DNA of 64,000 bases from Sedimenticola hydrogenitrophicus (GTDB lineage: Bacteria > Pseudomonadota > Gammaproteobacteria > Chromatiales > Chromatiaceae), in NCBI RefSeq assembly GCF_029017505.1, contig NZ_JAQGEI010000002.1, positions 124,001 through 188,000 on the forward strand. The letters run 5' to 3'. Below the pieces are notes generated by a model that worked only from the letters and a program-made list of their open reading frames with translations, had not been told where the DNA came from and searched no databases. The position numbers were made by a program, and so were the translations under genes. Shown one piece after another: positions 26,500 through 35,098 of this stretch. Each line of letters begins with the position of its first letter. Positions within the stretch are counted from its first letter, which is position 1.

Positions 26500-29181
26500 A
26501 TGGGCCCACACCACCTCGACTCCCTGTTCTCACCCGAAAGCATCGCTGTATTCGGCGCCAGTGAAAGACCCGACAGTGTCGGCACCCGCGTGTTCAAGAA
26601 TCTGCTCCAGGCCGGTTTCAAGGGGGAACTCTATCCGATCAATCCCGGACATAAATCGGTCCAGGGTCGCGCCTGTTTCAAGGCGATCGGCGATATCGAG
26701 CTTCCGGTGGATCTGGCGGTCATCGCCTCGCCCAGCAAAACCGTACCCGGCATCATCCGCGAATGCGGGGAACAGGGGGTGCGGGCCGCCGTGGTGCTGA
26801 CCTCGGGTTTCCGCGAGACCGGACCGGCCGGCGCGCGCATCGAGCAGTCGATCCTGGAGACCGCCAAACACTACAACCTGCGCCTGGTCGGCCCCAACTG
26901 CCTGGGGCTGATGCGCCCCAGCGTGGGCCTGGACGCCACCTTCCTGGAGACCCCCGCCCCCGCCGGCGGCCTGGCGCTGGTCTCCCAGTCCGGCGCCCTC
27001 TGCACCGCCATCCTGGACTGGGCCAAACCCCACCAGCTCGGTTTCTCCACCGTGGTCTCCCTGGGCAATGCCAGCGATATCGATTTTGGCGATGTCCTGG
27101 ATTACCTCGCCTCGGATTATAAGACCACGGCCATCCTGCTCTACATCGAGGGCATACACGATGCCCGGGCCTTCATGAGCGGGCTGCGCACGGCGGCCCG
27201 CTCCAAGCCGGTGATCGTGCTCAAGGTGGGCCGGCATGCCCGGGGATCGCAGGCGGCCAGCACCCACACCGGGGCCATGATCGGTTCCGACGACGTCTTT
27301 GACGCGGCGCTGGAGCGGGCCGGCGTGGTCCGGGCGATGACCTTCGGCCAGCTGTTCGCCGCCGCCGAGATCCTCTCCGCCGGAAAAAAGGTCAACGGCA
27401 ACCGGCTGGCCATTATCACCAACGGTGGTGGTCCCGGCATCCTGGCAACCGACCGCGCGGAGGATCTGCGGGTCGAGATCGCCCAGCTCGGCGCCGAGAC
27501 CGTGGTCGAACTGGACAAGCACCTGCCGGTCCACTGGTCCCACGGCAACCCCATCGACATCACCGGCGATGCCGGACCGGAGGCCTATGGCGAGGCAGTC
27601 AAGGCGTGCCTCAAGGACCCGGGTGTGGACGGCATACTCACCCTGTTCACCCCGCTGCCCATGAGTAATCCCCTGGACTCGGCCCAGGCGGTAATCGAGG
27701 CGGCCAAGGGGAGGAAGGGCAAGCCGGTATTGGCCTGCTGGATGGGCGAGACCCGCATCCGCAATGCCCGGGAACGGCTGTCGGCCAACCACCTGCCCAG
27801 CTTCATCACCCCGGAGCGGGCGGTAGAGGCGTTTGCCTACCTCTCCCGCCACTGCCAGAACCAGAAACTGCTGTTGCAGACGCCGGGCCCGCTCTCGGAC
27901 CTGCGCGACCCCGACGTGGAGGGGGTGCGGCTGATCATGGAGGCGGCCCTGGCCGAGGGCCGGGAACTGCTCTCCGACCTGGAGTCCAAGGCGGTGTTGC
28001 GCGCCTTCCACATCCCCTGCACCCAGACCATCGAGGCCGCCACCCCAACCCAGGCCCTGGTAGCGGCGGAGACGGTCGGCTTCCCGGTGGTGCTGAAGAT
28101 CAACTCCCCCGATATCACACACAAATCGGATGTGGGCGGGGTGCGGCTGAATATCAACAACGCCCCGGAGGTGCACAGCGCCTTCAAGTCGCTGGTGGAG
28201 TCGGTGCAGAAGCGCCACCCGGAGGTGAAGATACTCGGCGTCACGGTGGAGCCCATGTCCTCCAACCCGAACACCCGGGAACTGATGGTGGGGGTGAAGC
28301 GGGACCCGGTATTCGGCCCGGTGATCGCCTTCGGTTCCGGCGGCACCGCGGTGGAGATCCTGCGCGACAGCGCCGTGGCGCTGCCGCCGCTGAACAGCCT
28401 GCTGGCGCAGCGGCTGATCGCCCGCACCCGCGCCGCTAAACTGCTGGAGCCGTTCCGGCAGATGTCGGCGGTCGACCCGGAGGAGGTCGAGCATGTGCTG
28501 CTGCGGGTCTCGGACATGGTCTGCGAGCTGCCCCATATCAAGGAGATGGATATCAACCCACTGCTGGCGGACGAGCATGGCGTGGTGGCGGCGGATGTAC
28601 GCATCCGCGTGGCCCGGCCGTCCACCGGTCCCATCCCCTACGCCCACATGGCCATCCACCCCTACCCCTCGCAACTGGTCAACCGCTTCCACCTGCCCGA
28701 CGGCACCGAGCTGACCATCCGCCCGATCCGCCCGGAAGATGCCGACACGGAGCAGGAGTTCGTGCGCAACATGTCACCAGAGGCGAAGTATTTCCGCTTC
28801 ATGCAGACCATCGACGAGCTGACCCCCGAGATGCTGGCGCGCTTCACCCAGCCCGACTACGACCGGGAGATGGCGCTGATCGCGGTGATCAACGAGAACG
28901 GCAAACGCACCCAACTGGGGGTGGCCCGCTACACCGTCAACCCCGACAGCCAGTCCTGCGAGTTTGCCCTGGCGGTGCTGGACACCAAGCGGCGCATGGG
29001 GATCGGCTCGAAATTGATGGAGGCGCTGATGGAGGCGGCCCGTACCCGGGGCATCCGCATGATCGAGGGCGAGGTATTGTCGGACAACAACCGCATGCTC
29101 TCGCTGATGCGCCGGTTGGGCTTTGCCATCCGCAACTCGCCGGAGGACACCGGCATCCGCATTGTCGAGCGCTGGTTGTAG
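26500..29181 (+). CDS. Protein lysine acetyltransferase, Pat/PatZ type (ACD-like plus GNAT)
   Basis: 893 residues. Order: CoA-binding Rossmann domain (1-140), succinyl-CoA-ligase-like domains (150-460), ATP-grasp domain (about 490-700), and a C-terminal GNAT acetyltransferase (about 730-890; KRRMGIGSKLMEAL is its acetyl-CoA loop). A His within THTGAMIGSD at about residue 256 aligns with the phospho-His of ADP-forming acyl-CoA synthetases; as I recall it is replaced in Salmonella Pat. Pat enzymes acetylate and inactivate acyl-CoA synthetases. The divergent deacetylase supports this role. Confidence 0.92.
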   Translation: MGPHHLDSLFSPESIAVFGASERPDSVGTRVFKNLLQAGFKGELYPINPGHKSVQGRACFKAIGDIELPVDLAVIASPSKTVPGIIRECGEQGVRAAVVLTSGFRETGPAGARIEQSILETAKHYNLRLVGPNCLGLMRPSVGLDATFLETPAPAGGLALVSQSGALCTAILDWAKPHQLGFSTVVSLGNASDIDFGDVLDYLASDYKTTAILLYIEGIHDARAFMSGLRTAARSKPVIVLKVGRHARGSQAASTHTGAMIGSDDVFDAALERAGVVRAMTFGQLFAAAEILSAGKKVNGNRLAIITNGGGPGILATDRAEDLRVEIAQLGAETVVELDKHLPVHWSHGNPIDITGDAGPEAYGEAVKACLKDPGVDGILTLFTPLPMSNPLDSAQAVIEAAKGRKGKPVLACWMGETRIRNARERLSANHLPSFITPERAVEAFAYLSRHCQNQKLLLQTPGPLSDLRDPDVEGVRLIMEAALAEGRELLSDLESKAVLRAFHIPCTQTIEAATPTQALVAAETVGFPVVLKINSPDITHKSDVGGVRLNINNAPEVHSAFKSLVESVQKRHPEVKILGVTVEPMSSNPNTRELMVGVKRDPVFGPVIAFGSGGTAVEILRDSAVALPPLNSLLAQRLIARTRAAKLLEPFRQMSAVDPEEVEHVLLRVSDMVCELPHIKEMDINPLLADEHGVVAADVRIRVARPSTGPIPYAHMAIHPYPSQLVNRFHLPDGTELTIRPIRPEDADTEQEFVRNMSPEAKYFRFMQTIDELTPEMLARFTQPDYDREMALIAVINENGKRTQLGVARYTVNPDSQSCEFALAVLDTKRRMGIGSKLMEALMEAARTRGIRMIEGEVLSDNNRMLSLMRRLGFAIRNSPEDTGIRIVERWL

Positions 29182-29189
29182 GGGAAGGC

Positions 29190-29550
29190 GTAGGGGCAGG
29201 CCCCCGTGCCTGCCCGGGGTCGGGGTGCAACCGGAGGTTTCGGGCAACCACGGGGGGTTGCCCCTACGGGGACGTTGAACACCGGGCGGGCGATCCGTTC
29301 GTAGGGGCAGGCCCCCGTGCCTGCCCGGGTCGGGTGCAACCCGGAGGTATCGGGCAACCACGGGGGGTTGCCCCTACGGGGACGTTGAACACCGAGCGGG
29401 CGAGCCGTTCGTAGGGGCAGGCCCCCGTGCCTGCCCTGGGTCGGGGTGCAGCCGGAGGTTTCGGGCAACCACGGGGGGTTGCCCCTACGGGGACGTTGAA
29501 CACCTGAGGGGTGAAGCCGTTCCTAGGGGCAGGCCCCCGTGCCTACCCGG
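29190..29550. repeat. Tandem array of a 110-112 bp palindromic repeat (3 full units and a partial fourth)
   Basis: Units start at 29190, 29301 and 29411, each with GTAGGGGCAGGCCCCCGTGC and the near-complement CACGGGGGGTTGCCCCTAC, then GGGACGTTGAACACC; a fourth begins at 29523 and is cut short. A single related copy is at 13375. The array fills the gap between the convergent Pat and regulator genes. Too few, too long and too palindromic for a CRISPR. Confidence 0.88.
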
Positions 29551-29620
29551 GCGGGCCGGGGAAACGGTGGGCACGCGGAACTCCAGCCCGGATTTCTCAC
29601 CGCCGCACCAGAAACGCCGA

Positions 29621-30559
29621 TCAAAGTTCGATGGCGTGTTTCTGAATGCGATAGAGCAGGGTGTCGCGGGTCAGCCCCAGCAGGCGTGCCGCCTTGCTGC
29701 GGTTGCCACCGCTCATGCAGATCGCCTGGCGGATAATATCGCCCTCCAGGGCAAACAGGTCGACCCCGCCCTCGGGCAGGGAGAACAGCCCCGGCCGGGC
29801 GGCCGTGGAGTTGTCGCGCCGCATCTCCAGCGGCATGTCGGCCGGCTGCACGATGGCGCCCGGCATCAGGATCACCATGCGTTCGCAAAAATTGCGCAGT
29901 TCGCGCACGTTGCCCGGCCAGCGGTACTGTTTCACCAGATGGCGCGCGGTGACCGAGTAACGCGGGGCCTTGCGACCATGATGGCGGGCCAGATCGGCGG
30001 TGAACTGTTTCAGCAGCAGCACGATATCGTCGGCCCGTTCACGCAGCGGCGGCAGCGGCAGCGGCACCACGTGCAGCCGGTAGTAGAGGTCCTCGCGGAA
30101 CTGCCCCGCCAGCTGCAAGGCGTGCAGATCCCGGCCGGTGGAGGCAAGCACCCGCACCATGGGGAACCCGCTATGCCGCGCCTCAACCGACTCGAGAAAA
30201 TGCAGCAGCTTGGCCTGTGCCTCCAGCGACAGATCCGCCACCTCGTCCAGGTACAGGGTGGCACCGCTGGTGGTGGCCATCAGCTCCGTCCCAAACTGAT
30301 GTTCCTCGATCCCGGCACAAGCGATTACTCGAAAGACGCCCTGGGAGCGACGGCTCGCCGCGTGGATCTCCCGGGCCATCGACGCCTTGCCAGACCCCGG
30401 CTCGCCGGTGATCAGCACGGTAGCATCGGTACCCGCCACCATGCGCGCGGCATGCACTGCCCGGCTGAATACGGGTGAGCTGCCGTACATCTTCTCTGCA
30501 ACACTGTTCATAACCGTATCACTCGCTGTCAATTTGGGGCTGCTGATAGGACGTGACAT
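29621..30559 (-). CDS. Sigma-54 activator-like AAA+ protein lacking the GAFTGA loop
   Basis: 312 residues. Walker A is GEPGSGKA (52-59), Walker B TLYLDEVADL (101-110), the arginine-finger segment FREDLYYRL is intact, and a Fis-type helix-turn-helix (GGNRSKAARLLGLTRDTLLY) ends the protein. Between VIACAGIEEHQFGTEL and SGATLYLDE about 25 residues that normally include GAFTGA are missing. GAFTGA contacts sigma-54, so the protein probably does not activate sigma-54 promoters in the classical way; TyrR-like regulators are a precedent. No receiver domain. The start (GGAG upstream) overlaps the preceding gene by 41 bp. Confidence 0.85.
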   Translation of the reverse strand: MSRPISSPKLTASDTVMNSVAEKMYGSSPVFSRAVHAARMVAGTDATVLITGEPGSGKASMAREIHAASRRSQGVFRVIACAGIEEHQFGTELMATTSGATLYLDEVADLSLEAQAKLLHFLESVEARHSGFPMVRVLASTGRDLHALQLAGQFREDLYYRLHVVPLPLPPLRERADDIVLLLKQFTADLARHHGRKAPRYSVTARHLVKQYRWPGNVRELRNFCERMVILMPGAIVQPADMPLEMRRDNSTAARPGLFSLPEGGVDLFALEGDIIRQAICMSGGNRSKAARLLGLTRDTLLYRIQKHAIEL

Positions 30560-31280
30560 CCAGCAACTCCGGGAACCATAGGGTCAACAGGCCGATCAGT
30601 ATGATAACCAACCCGACAACCACCTTCAAATAGGGGTTATTGGCGTAGCGGTAGAGCCGCCCGGCCAGCAGACCGGTCGCCACCACCGCCGGTAGTGTAC
30701 CCAGGCCAAACGCCGCCATATAGAGCGCACCGCTCAGCGGCCCCACCTTGGTGGCGGTGGAGATCAGCATGGTGTACACCAGCCCGCAGGGCAGCCAGCC
30801 CCACACCGCTCCATAGGCCAGCGCCTGCGGTATCGATTGCACCGGCATCAGTCGCCGGCCCAGCGGTTCGAGCCGCCGCCATAAGGGCGCGCCGATCCGC
30901 TCCACCTGGGCCAGCCGCGGCAGCCAGCCGGCCACATGCAGGCCGATCAGCACCATAATCAGGGCGGCAATCCACTGCAGCCAGCGGTGCCCCTGCCCCG
31001 GGCCGAGTGCCTCCAGCAGGGTGCCACCCAACAGACCGATCAAGGCCCCGGCGGCGGCGTAACTGAGCACCCGGCCACTGTTGTAGGCCAGCAGAAAAAG
31101 CAAAAACCGCAGGCTGTTCTGGCGCAGCTCGGGCGGCAAGCCGTAGCTCAGCGCACCCATGATGCCGCCACACATGCCGATGCAGTGCACCGCGCTGAAC
31201 AGCCCGACGGTAAACGCCAGCGGTAATGACAGGTCCAATTGTGCTCCACCATTTCTCGTTTGCACCACCCGGCACAACAT
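30519..31280 (-). CDS. TauE/SafE-like (COG2836-type) membrane protein
   Basis: 253 residues with six or more membrane segments. The first helix holds SAVHCIGMCGGI, the hallmark of this branch, often found near cbb3 oxidase or copper genes; a second motif VWGWLPCGLVYTML is DsbD-like. The transported species is not established. Overlap with the downstream AAA+ gene indicates one transcript. An in-frame start a few residues downstream is also possible. Confidence 0.85.
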   Translation of the reverse strand: MLCRVVQTRNGGAQLDLSLPLAFTVGLFSAVHCIGMCGGIMGALSYGLPPELRQNSLRFLLFLLAYNSGRVLSYAAAGALIGLLGGTLLEALGPGQGHRWLQWIAALIMVLIGLHVAGWLPRLAQVERIGAPLWRRLEPLGRRLMPVQSIPQALAYGAVWGWLPCGLVYTMLISTATKVGPLSGALYMAAFGLGTLPAVVATGLLAGRLYRYANNPYLKVVVGLVIILIGLLTLWFPELLDVTSYQQPQIDSE

Positions 31281-31454
31281 CTTGTCGCCCCGCTATGATA
31301 AGCCATTCCGCGCCGATTGGGATTGATCAATAACAATTGCGCCCCAGTGTCTCCCCCGGCATCTCCCCAAGTGCCGCCACCGCATGCCCGGCTGCTGCGG
31401 TTGCCGGGAAAGGCTGATAAAGTGGCGCGGGCCACACCCAACACAGGACAACCG

Positions 31455-32924
31455 ATGAAAGAACTGCACGACCTTGAGCTGATCCTGACCTCGCACACGC
31501 CGATCATCGTGATCGAGTCGCTGGAGGAGGTGCGGGTCAGCCAGATGCTGGCCCGGCTCGGCCTGCGGCTGAACCACCCCATGTTTCAGTGGACGGTCAC
31601 CGAAGGGCTCAGGCGACTGGAGGCGGACTTTGGCGCCCAGCAATTTACCGCGGAACCACGGGAAGTGCTGAAGCATATCAAGGCGGTCTCGCAGGCCGGC
31701 TACTATCTGCTGCTGGACTTCCACCCCTTCCTGGACGACCCGATCCATGTGCGCCTGATCAAGGAGATCGCGCAGGAGCACGGACGCCTCGCCAAGACCC
31801 TGATCTTCCTCAGCCACGACATCCCCCTGCCGGCCGAGATCAGGCACCTCACCGCCCGCTTCAATCTGCGCCTGCCGGACCGTGCCGGGATCAAGATGCT
31901 TATCAAGGAGGAGGCGCGGCGCTGGCAGTCGGAAAACCGTCGCCAGGTGCAGACTGACGCCAAGGCCATCGACCGCCTGGCCGCCAATCTTACCGGCATC
32001 ACCACCACCGATGCCCGCCGCCTGATTCGCTCGGCCATCGAGAACGACGGCGCCATCAGCCAGGACGACCTGCCCGGCTTGATGAAGACCAAGTACGAAC
32101 TGATCAACCAGGACGGCGTCATCGCCTTCGAATACGACACCGCCAGCTTCGCGGAGGTGGCCGGTCTGACGCGCCTCAAGGAGTGGTTGAGCCATCGGCA
32201 CAACTCATTTGCCGGTAACAGCGCCAGCCTGGACCAGCCCCGGGGCATCCTGCTGCTGGGGGTCCAGGGGGCCGGCAAGAGCCTGGCCGCCAAGGCGGTC
32301 GCCGGCACCTTCGGCGTGCCGCTGCTGCGGATCGATTTCGGTGCCCTCTACAACAAGTACATCGGCGAAACCGAGAAGAACCTGCGCAGCGCCCTGGAGG
32401 TCGCCGAGAGCATGGCGCCCTGCGTGCTGTGGATGGACGAGATCGAGAAGGGGGTCTCACCCGGCCAGGCCGATGACGGGGTATCGCTGCGCATTCTCGG
32501 CACCCTGCTTACCTGGATGGCGGAAAACCGCCGCCAGGTATTCATTGTCGCCACCGCCAACGATATCCAGCGCCTGCCACCCGAGCTGATCCGCAAGGGG
32601 CGGCTGGATGAGATCTTCTTTATCGACCTGCCGCAAGAGGCGGTACGCCGCGAGATCTTCGACATCCACCTGCGGCGGCGCAACCAGGCGCCCAGCGGCT
32701 TCGATCTGGAACTGCTGACCGGCGCCAGCGAGGGTTTCACCGGCGCGGAGATTGAACAGGCGATCGTCTCCGCCCTGTATGCGGCCCAAGCGCAGGAGAG
32801 CCGGCTGGATACCCGGCACCTGCTGCAGGAGCTGGAGCGTACCCGCCCGCTTTCGGTGGTGATGGCGGAGAAGATGACGCAATTGCGGGCGTGGGCCGCG
32901 GGCCGGACCGTGGCGGCAGACTGA
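31455..32924 (+). CDS. AAA family ATPase, Ycf46-like
   Basis: 489 residues from ATG 31455. The N-terminal half has no enzyme motif; the C-terminal half is a single AAA module with Walker A GVQGAGKS (about 269), Walker B VLWMDEIEK (about 324), sensor-1 FIVATAND and an arginine-finger region LIRKGRLDEIFF. Such Ycf46-like proteins occur in cyanobacteria, algae plastids and proteobacteria and have been linked to photosynthesis or inorganic carbon use in cyanobacteria. Its role here is unknown. It is first in a three-gene group with an EgtB-like and a radical SAM gene (gaps 53 and 3 bp). Confidence 0.88.
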   Translation: MKELHDLELILTSHTPIIVIESLEEVRVSQMLARLGLRLNHPMFQWTVTEGLRRLEADFGAQQFTAEPREVLKHIKAVSQAGYYLLLDFHPFLDDPIHVRLIKEIAQEHGRLAKTLIFLSHDIPLPAEIRHLTARFNLRLPDRAGIKMLIKEEARRWQSENRRQVQTDAKAIDRLAANLTGITTTDARRLIRSAIENDGAISQDDLPGLMKTKYELINQDGVIAFEYDTASFAEVAGLTRLKEWLSHRHNSFAGNSASLDQPRGILLLGVQGAGKSLAAKAVAGTFGVPLLRIDFGALYNKYIGETEKNLRSALEVAESMAPCVLWMDEIEKGVSPGQADDGVSLRILGTLLTWMAENRRQVFIVATANDIQRLPPELIRKGRLDEIFFIDLPQEAVRREIFDIHLRRRNQAPSGFDLELLTGASEGFTGAEIEQAIVSALYAAQAQESRLDTRHLLQELERTRPLSVVMAEKMTQLRAWAAGRTVAAD

Positions 32925-32977
32925 ACACCGGAAACCGGCTACCATAACCCACCCGACAGCAGTAACGGCGAACACCC

Positions 32978-34165
32978 ATGCAATCCATACCCCCACTCGG
33001 TCAGCTCAGCGCCCTGCAACAGATGATGACCCAGCTGATCGAGCCCCTGAGCGACAGCGAATGTCGCCGCTGTTTCCACGACTCGATGCCCCCCCTCGCC
33101 TGGCTTTACGGCCGCGCCGTGTTTCTGGAGTGCCGGCTGCTGCGTCAACGGGTCCAGGATGAGCACGACATCACCGACCGGGTGGCCGAGATCTTTACCC
33201 CGGGCACCCTGGCGCCGGAGATCCAGTGGCAACGCCTGCCGCCGAAGGACCATCTGCTGAACTGGGCCCTGGAGCTGCAGGACGAGAACCTGATGCGGCT
33301 GGCCAACCTGGACCGGCTACCCGACCACCCGCTGCTGGCGGACGGCCGCCTGATCCTGCTGATCAACCAGGCCCGAGCCGGCCTTTACGAACAGATGCTG
33401 CAGCTACTGGTGGAACGCCGGCTGCGGCAGTCGGAGGCCTATCGGGTGACCCAACCGCTGCACGCCGCGTTGCCGGTTGCCGATCTGGTGGGCGTCTCCC
33501 AGGGACACTACCGGATCGGCGCCAAGGGCGACCCCGCCGCCTGTGATAACGAGCAGCCGGCCCAGGTGGTGAACCTGAGCAACTTCCGCATCGACCGGCA
33601 GCCGGTCGGCAACGCCGCCTGGCTCGCCTTCATGGAGGCGGGGGGCTACGCCACCGAGACCTATTGGAGCGGGGACGGCTGGCGCTGGCGCCAGGAGATC
33701 GCCGACCACCCCCACCACTGGCGCCGCGACGCCGAGGGTGAGTGGTACGGGGTGAGCCTGAACGGCCCGGCCGATCTGCCGCCAGGCGATCCGGTAATGG
33801 GCATCTCCCGGCACGAGGCCGAGGCGTATGCGCGCTGGACCGCCTCCCTGGGCGGCGATCTGAGCGGCGCCGTGCTGCAGCACGAGTACCAGTGGGAGGT
33901 GGCCAGGCGCACCCAGGTTTTGACCACGTCTGGCCGGGTCTGGGAGTGGTGCGCCAACCGCTTCGAGCCCTACAGCGAGTTCCGGCCGGACCCCGAGCCG
34001 GAGGGGGGCGCACAGCAGTTCAGCGCGGACCACCACGTGCTGCGCGGCGGCTGCCTGCACAGCCAGCCACCACTCCGCCGCATCAGTTTCCGCCACCACG
34101 CCGCGGCCGGCGACCGGAACCTGTTCTGCGGCGCCCGGCTGGTGTTCCCACCCCAGGAGCCTTGA
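32978..34165 (+). CDS. EgtB/FGE-like protein with missing iron ligands
   Basis: 395 residues. An N-terminal DinB-like helical domain (about 1-165) is followed by an FGE-sulfatase-type domain with GVSQGHYRIGA, GRVWEWCANRFEPYSEFRPD, VLRGGCLHSQPPLRRISFRH and NLFCGARLVF. EgtB and OvoA use three His (one in WHLxH and two in HExxH) to bind iron; here the corresponding places read WLYGR and NQARAG, with no His. The C-x4-C copper site of true FGE is also absent. So the fold is clear but the known chemistries look impossible. Adjacent to a radical SAM gene. Confidence 0.8.
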   Translation: MQSIPPLGQLSALQQMMTQLIEPLSDSECRRCFHDSMPPLAWLYGRAVFLECRLLRQRVQDEHDITDRVAEIFTPGTLAPEIQWQRLPPKDHLLNWALELQDENLMRLANLDRLPDHPLLADGRLILLINQARAGLYEQMLQLLVERRLRQSEAYRVTQPLHAALPVADLVGVSQGHYRIGAKGDPAACDNEQPAQVVNLSNFRIDRQPVGNAAWLAFMEAGGYATETYWSGDGWRWRQEIADHPHHWRRDAEGEWYGVSLNGPADLPPGDPVMGISRHEAEAYARWTASLGGDLSGAVLQHEYQWEVARRTQVLTTSGRVWEWCANRFEPYSEFRPDPEPEGGAQQFSADHHVLRGGCLHSQPPLRRISFRHHAAAGDRNLFCGARLVFPPQEP

Positions 34166-34168
34166 GCG

Positions 34169-35047
34169 ATGCTCAGCTACGACATGCCGCTCTACAGGCC
34201 CCCCAGCGAGGGCAACAACCTGATCATCCAGGTCACCCTGGGGTGCCACTTCAACCAGTGTTCGTTCTGCTCCATGTACAAGCAGAAGCACTTCAGCGTG
34301 CGGCCGCTGGAGGTGGTGTTCCAGGAGATCGAGCAGGCCGCCCGGGCCTGGCCGGAGGCCCAGCGGGTGTTTCTGGCCGACGGCGACGCCCTGACCCTGC
34401 CCACGGATCACCTGCTGGCGATCCTGGACCGGCTGGCCGCGGCGTTTCCCCGGCTGAGCCGGGTCTCCTGCTATGCCAACCCGAGCGACATCCTGCGCAA
34501 GCAGGAGGACGAACTGGAGCGGTTGCGGGGACGCAAGCTGAATCTGCTCTACGTGGGTATCGAGTCGGGGTCGGGGGTGATCCTGAAAAAGATCACCAAG
34601 GGGGCCACTCCGCGCAGTATCCGCACGGCCCTGGAGAAGGCTCATGGCGGCCGGCTCAAGGTCTCGGCCACGGTCATCCTCGGCCTGGGCGGGGAGTCCC
34701 GCTCGCCGGAGCACATCCAGGGCACCATCGAACTGCTGAACAGTGCCCCGGTCAGCTACCTGTCGACCCTGCAGCTGTTTCTGGAGACCGGCGCGCGGCA
34801 GCGCTTCCTGGAGAAGTTCGGTGAACCCTTTATCCCCCAGGACGATCAAGCCATCCTGCGGGAACAGCGTCGGCTGGTGGCCGGTATCCAACCACCCCAA
34901 CCACTCATCTTTCGCTCCAACCACGCCTCCAATGCCCTGGCCCTGGCCGGCAACCTGCCCCGCGACCGGGAACCCCTGCTGGCCCGGATCGACCATGCGC
35001 TGGCGCATGGCGAACGGCTGCGCCCCCGGCAGCTGCGCGGTCTGTAA
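34169..35047 (+). CDS. Radical SAM protein (CX4CX2C type)
   Basis: 292 residues. The iron-sulfur motif is GCHFNQCSFCSMY with Cys at about 26, 31 and 34, i.e. CX4CX2C, a spacing known in a COG1032-like branch. YVGIESGSGVILKKITKG and SATVILGLGGES are typical radical SAM barrel strands. No B12-binding or extra cluster domain is visible. Start is three bases after the EgtB-like stop, so they are translationally linked. Substrate unknown; a joint peptide or small-molecule modification is an idea only. Confidence 0.88.
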   Translation: MLSYDMPLYRPPSEGNNLIIQVTLGCHFNQCSFCSMYKQKHFSVRPLEVVFQEIEQAARAWPEAQRVFLADGDALTLPTDHLLAILDRLAAAFPRLSRVSCYANPSDILRKQEDELERLRGRKLNLLYVGIESGSGVILKKITKGATPRSIRTALEKAHGGRLKVSATVILGLGGESRSPEHIQGTIELLNSAPVSYLSTLQLFLETGARQRFLEKFGEPFIPQDDQAILREQRRLVAGIQPPQPLIFRSNHASNALALAGNLPRDREPLLARIDHALAHGERLRPRQLRGL

Positions 35048-35062
35048 AAACCCGCTCCAAAC

Positions 35063-35083
35063 CCGCCCATGCCGGGCGGGTCG
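35063..35083. terminator. Hairpin between convergent genes
   Basis: ACCCGCCC-atgcc-GGGCGGGT is a perfect 8-bp stem between the radical SAM and FKBP genes. There is no T-run, so termination is uncertain. Confidence 0.45.
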
Positions 35084-35098
35084 GAATGCTCGGTTGCC

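Noticed and set aside
29190-29550. Possible CRISPR array
   Set aside because: The repeats are 111 bp, contiguous and palindromic, with no variable spacers and no cas genes.
34169-35047. B12-dependent radical SAM methylase
   Set aside because: No cobalamin-binding domain precedes the radical SAM core.
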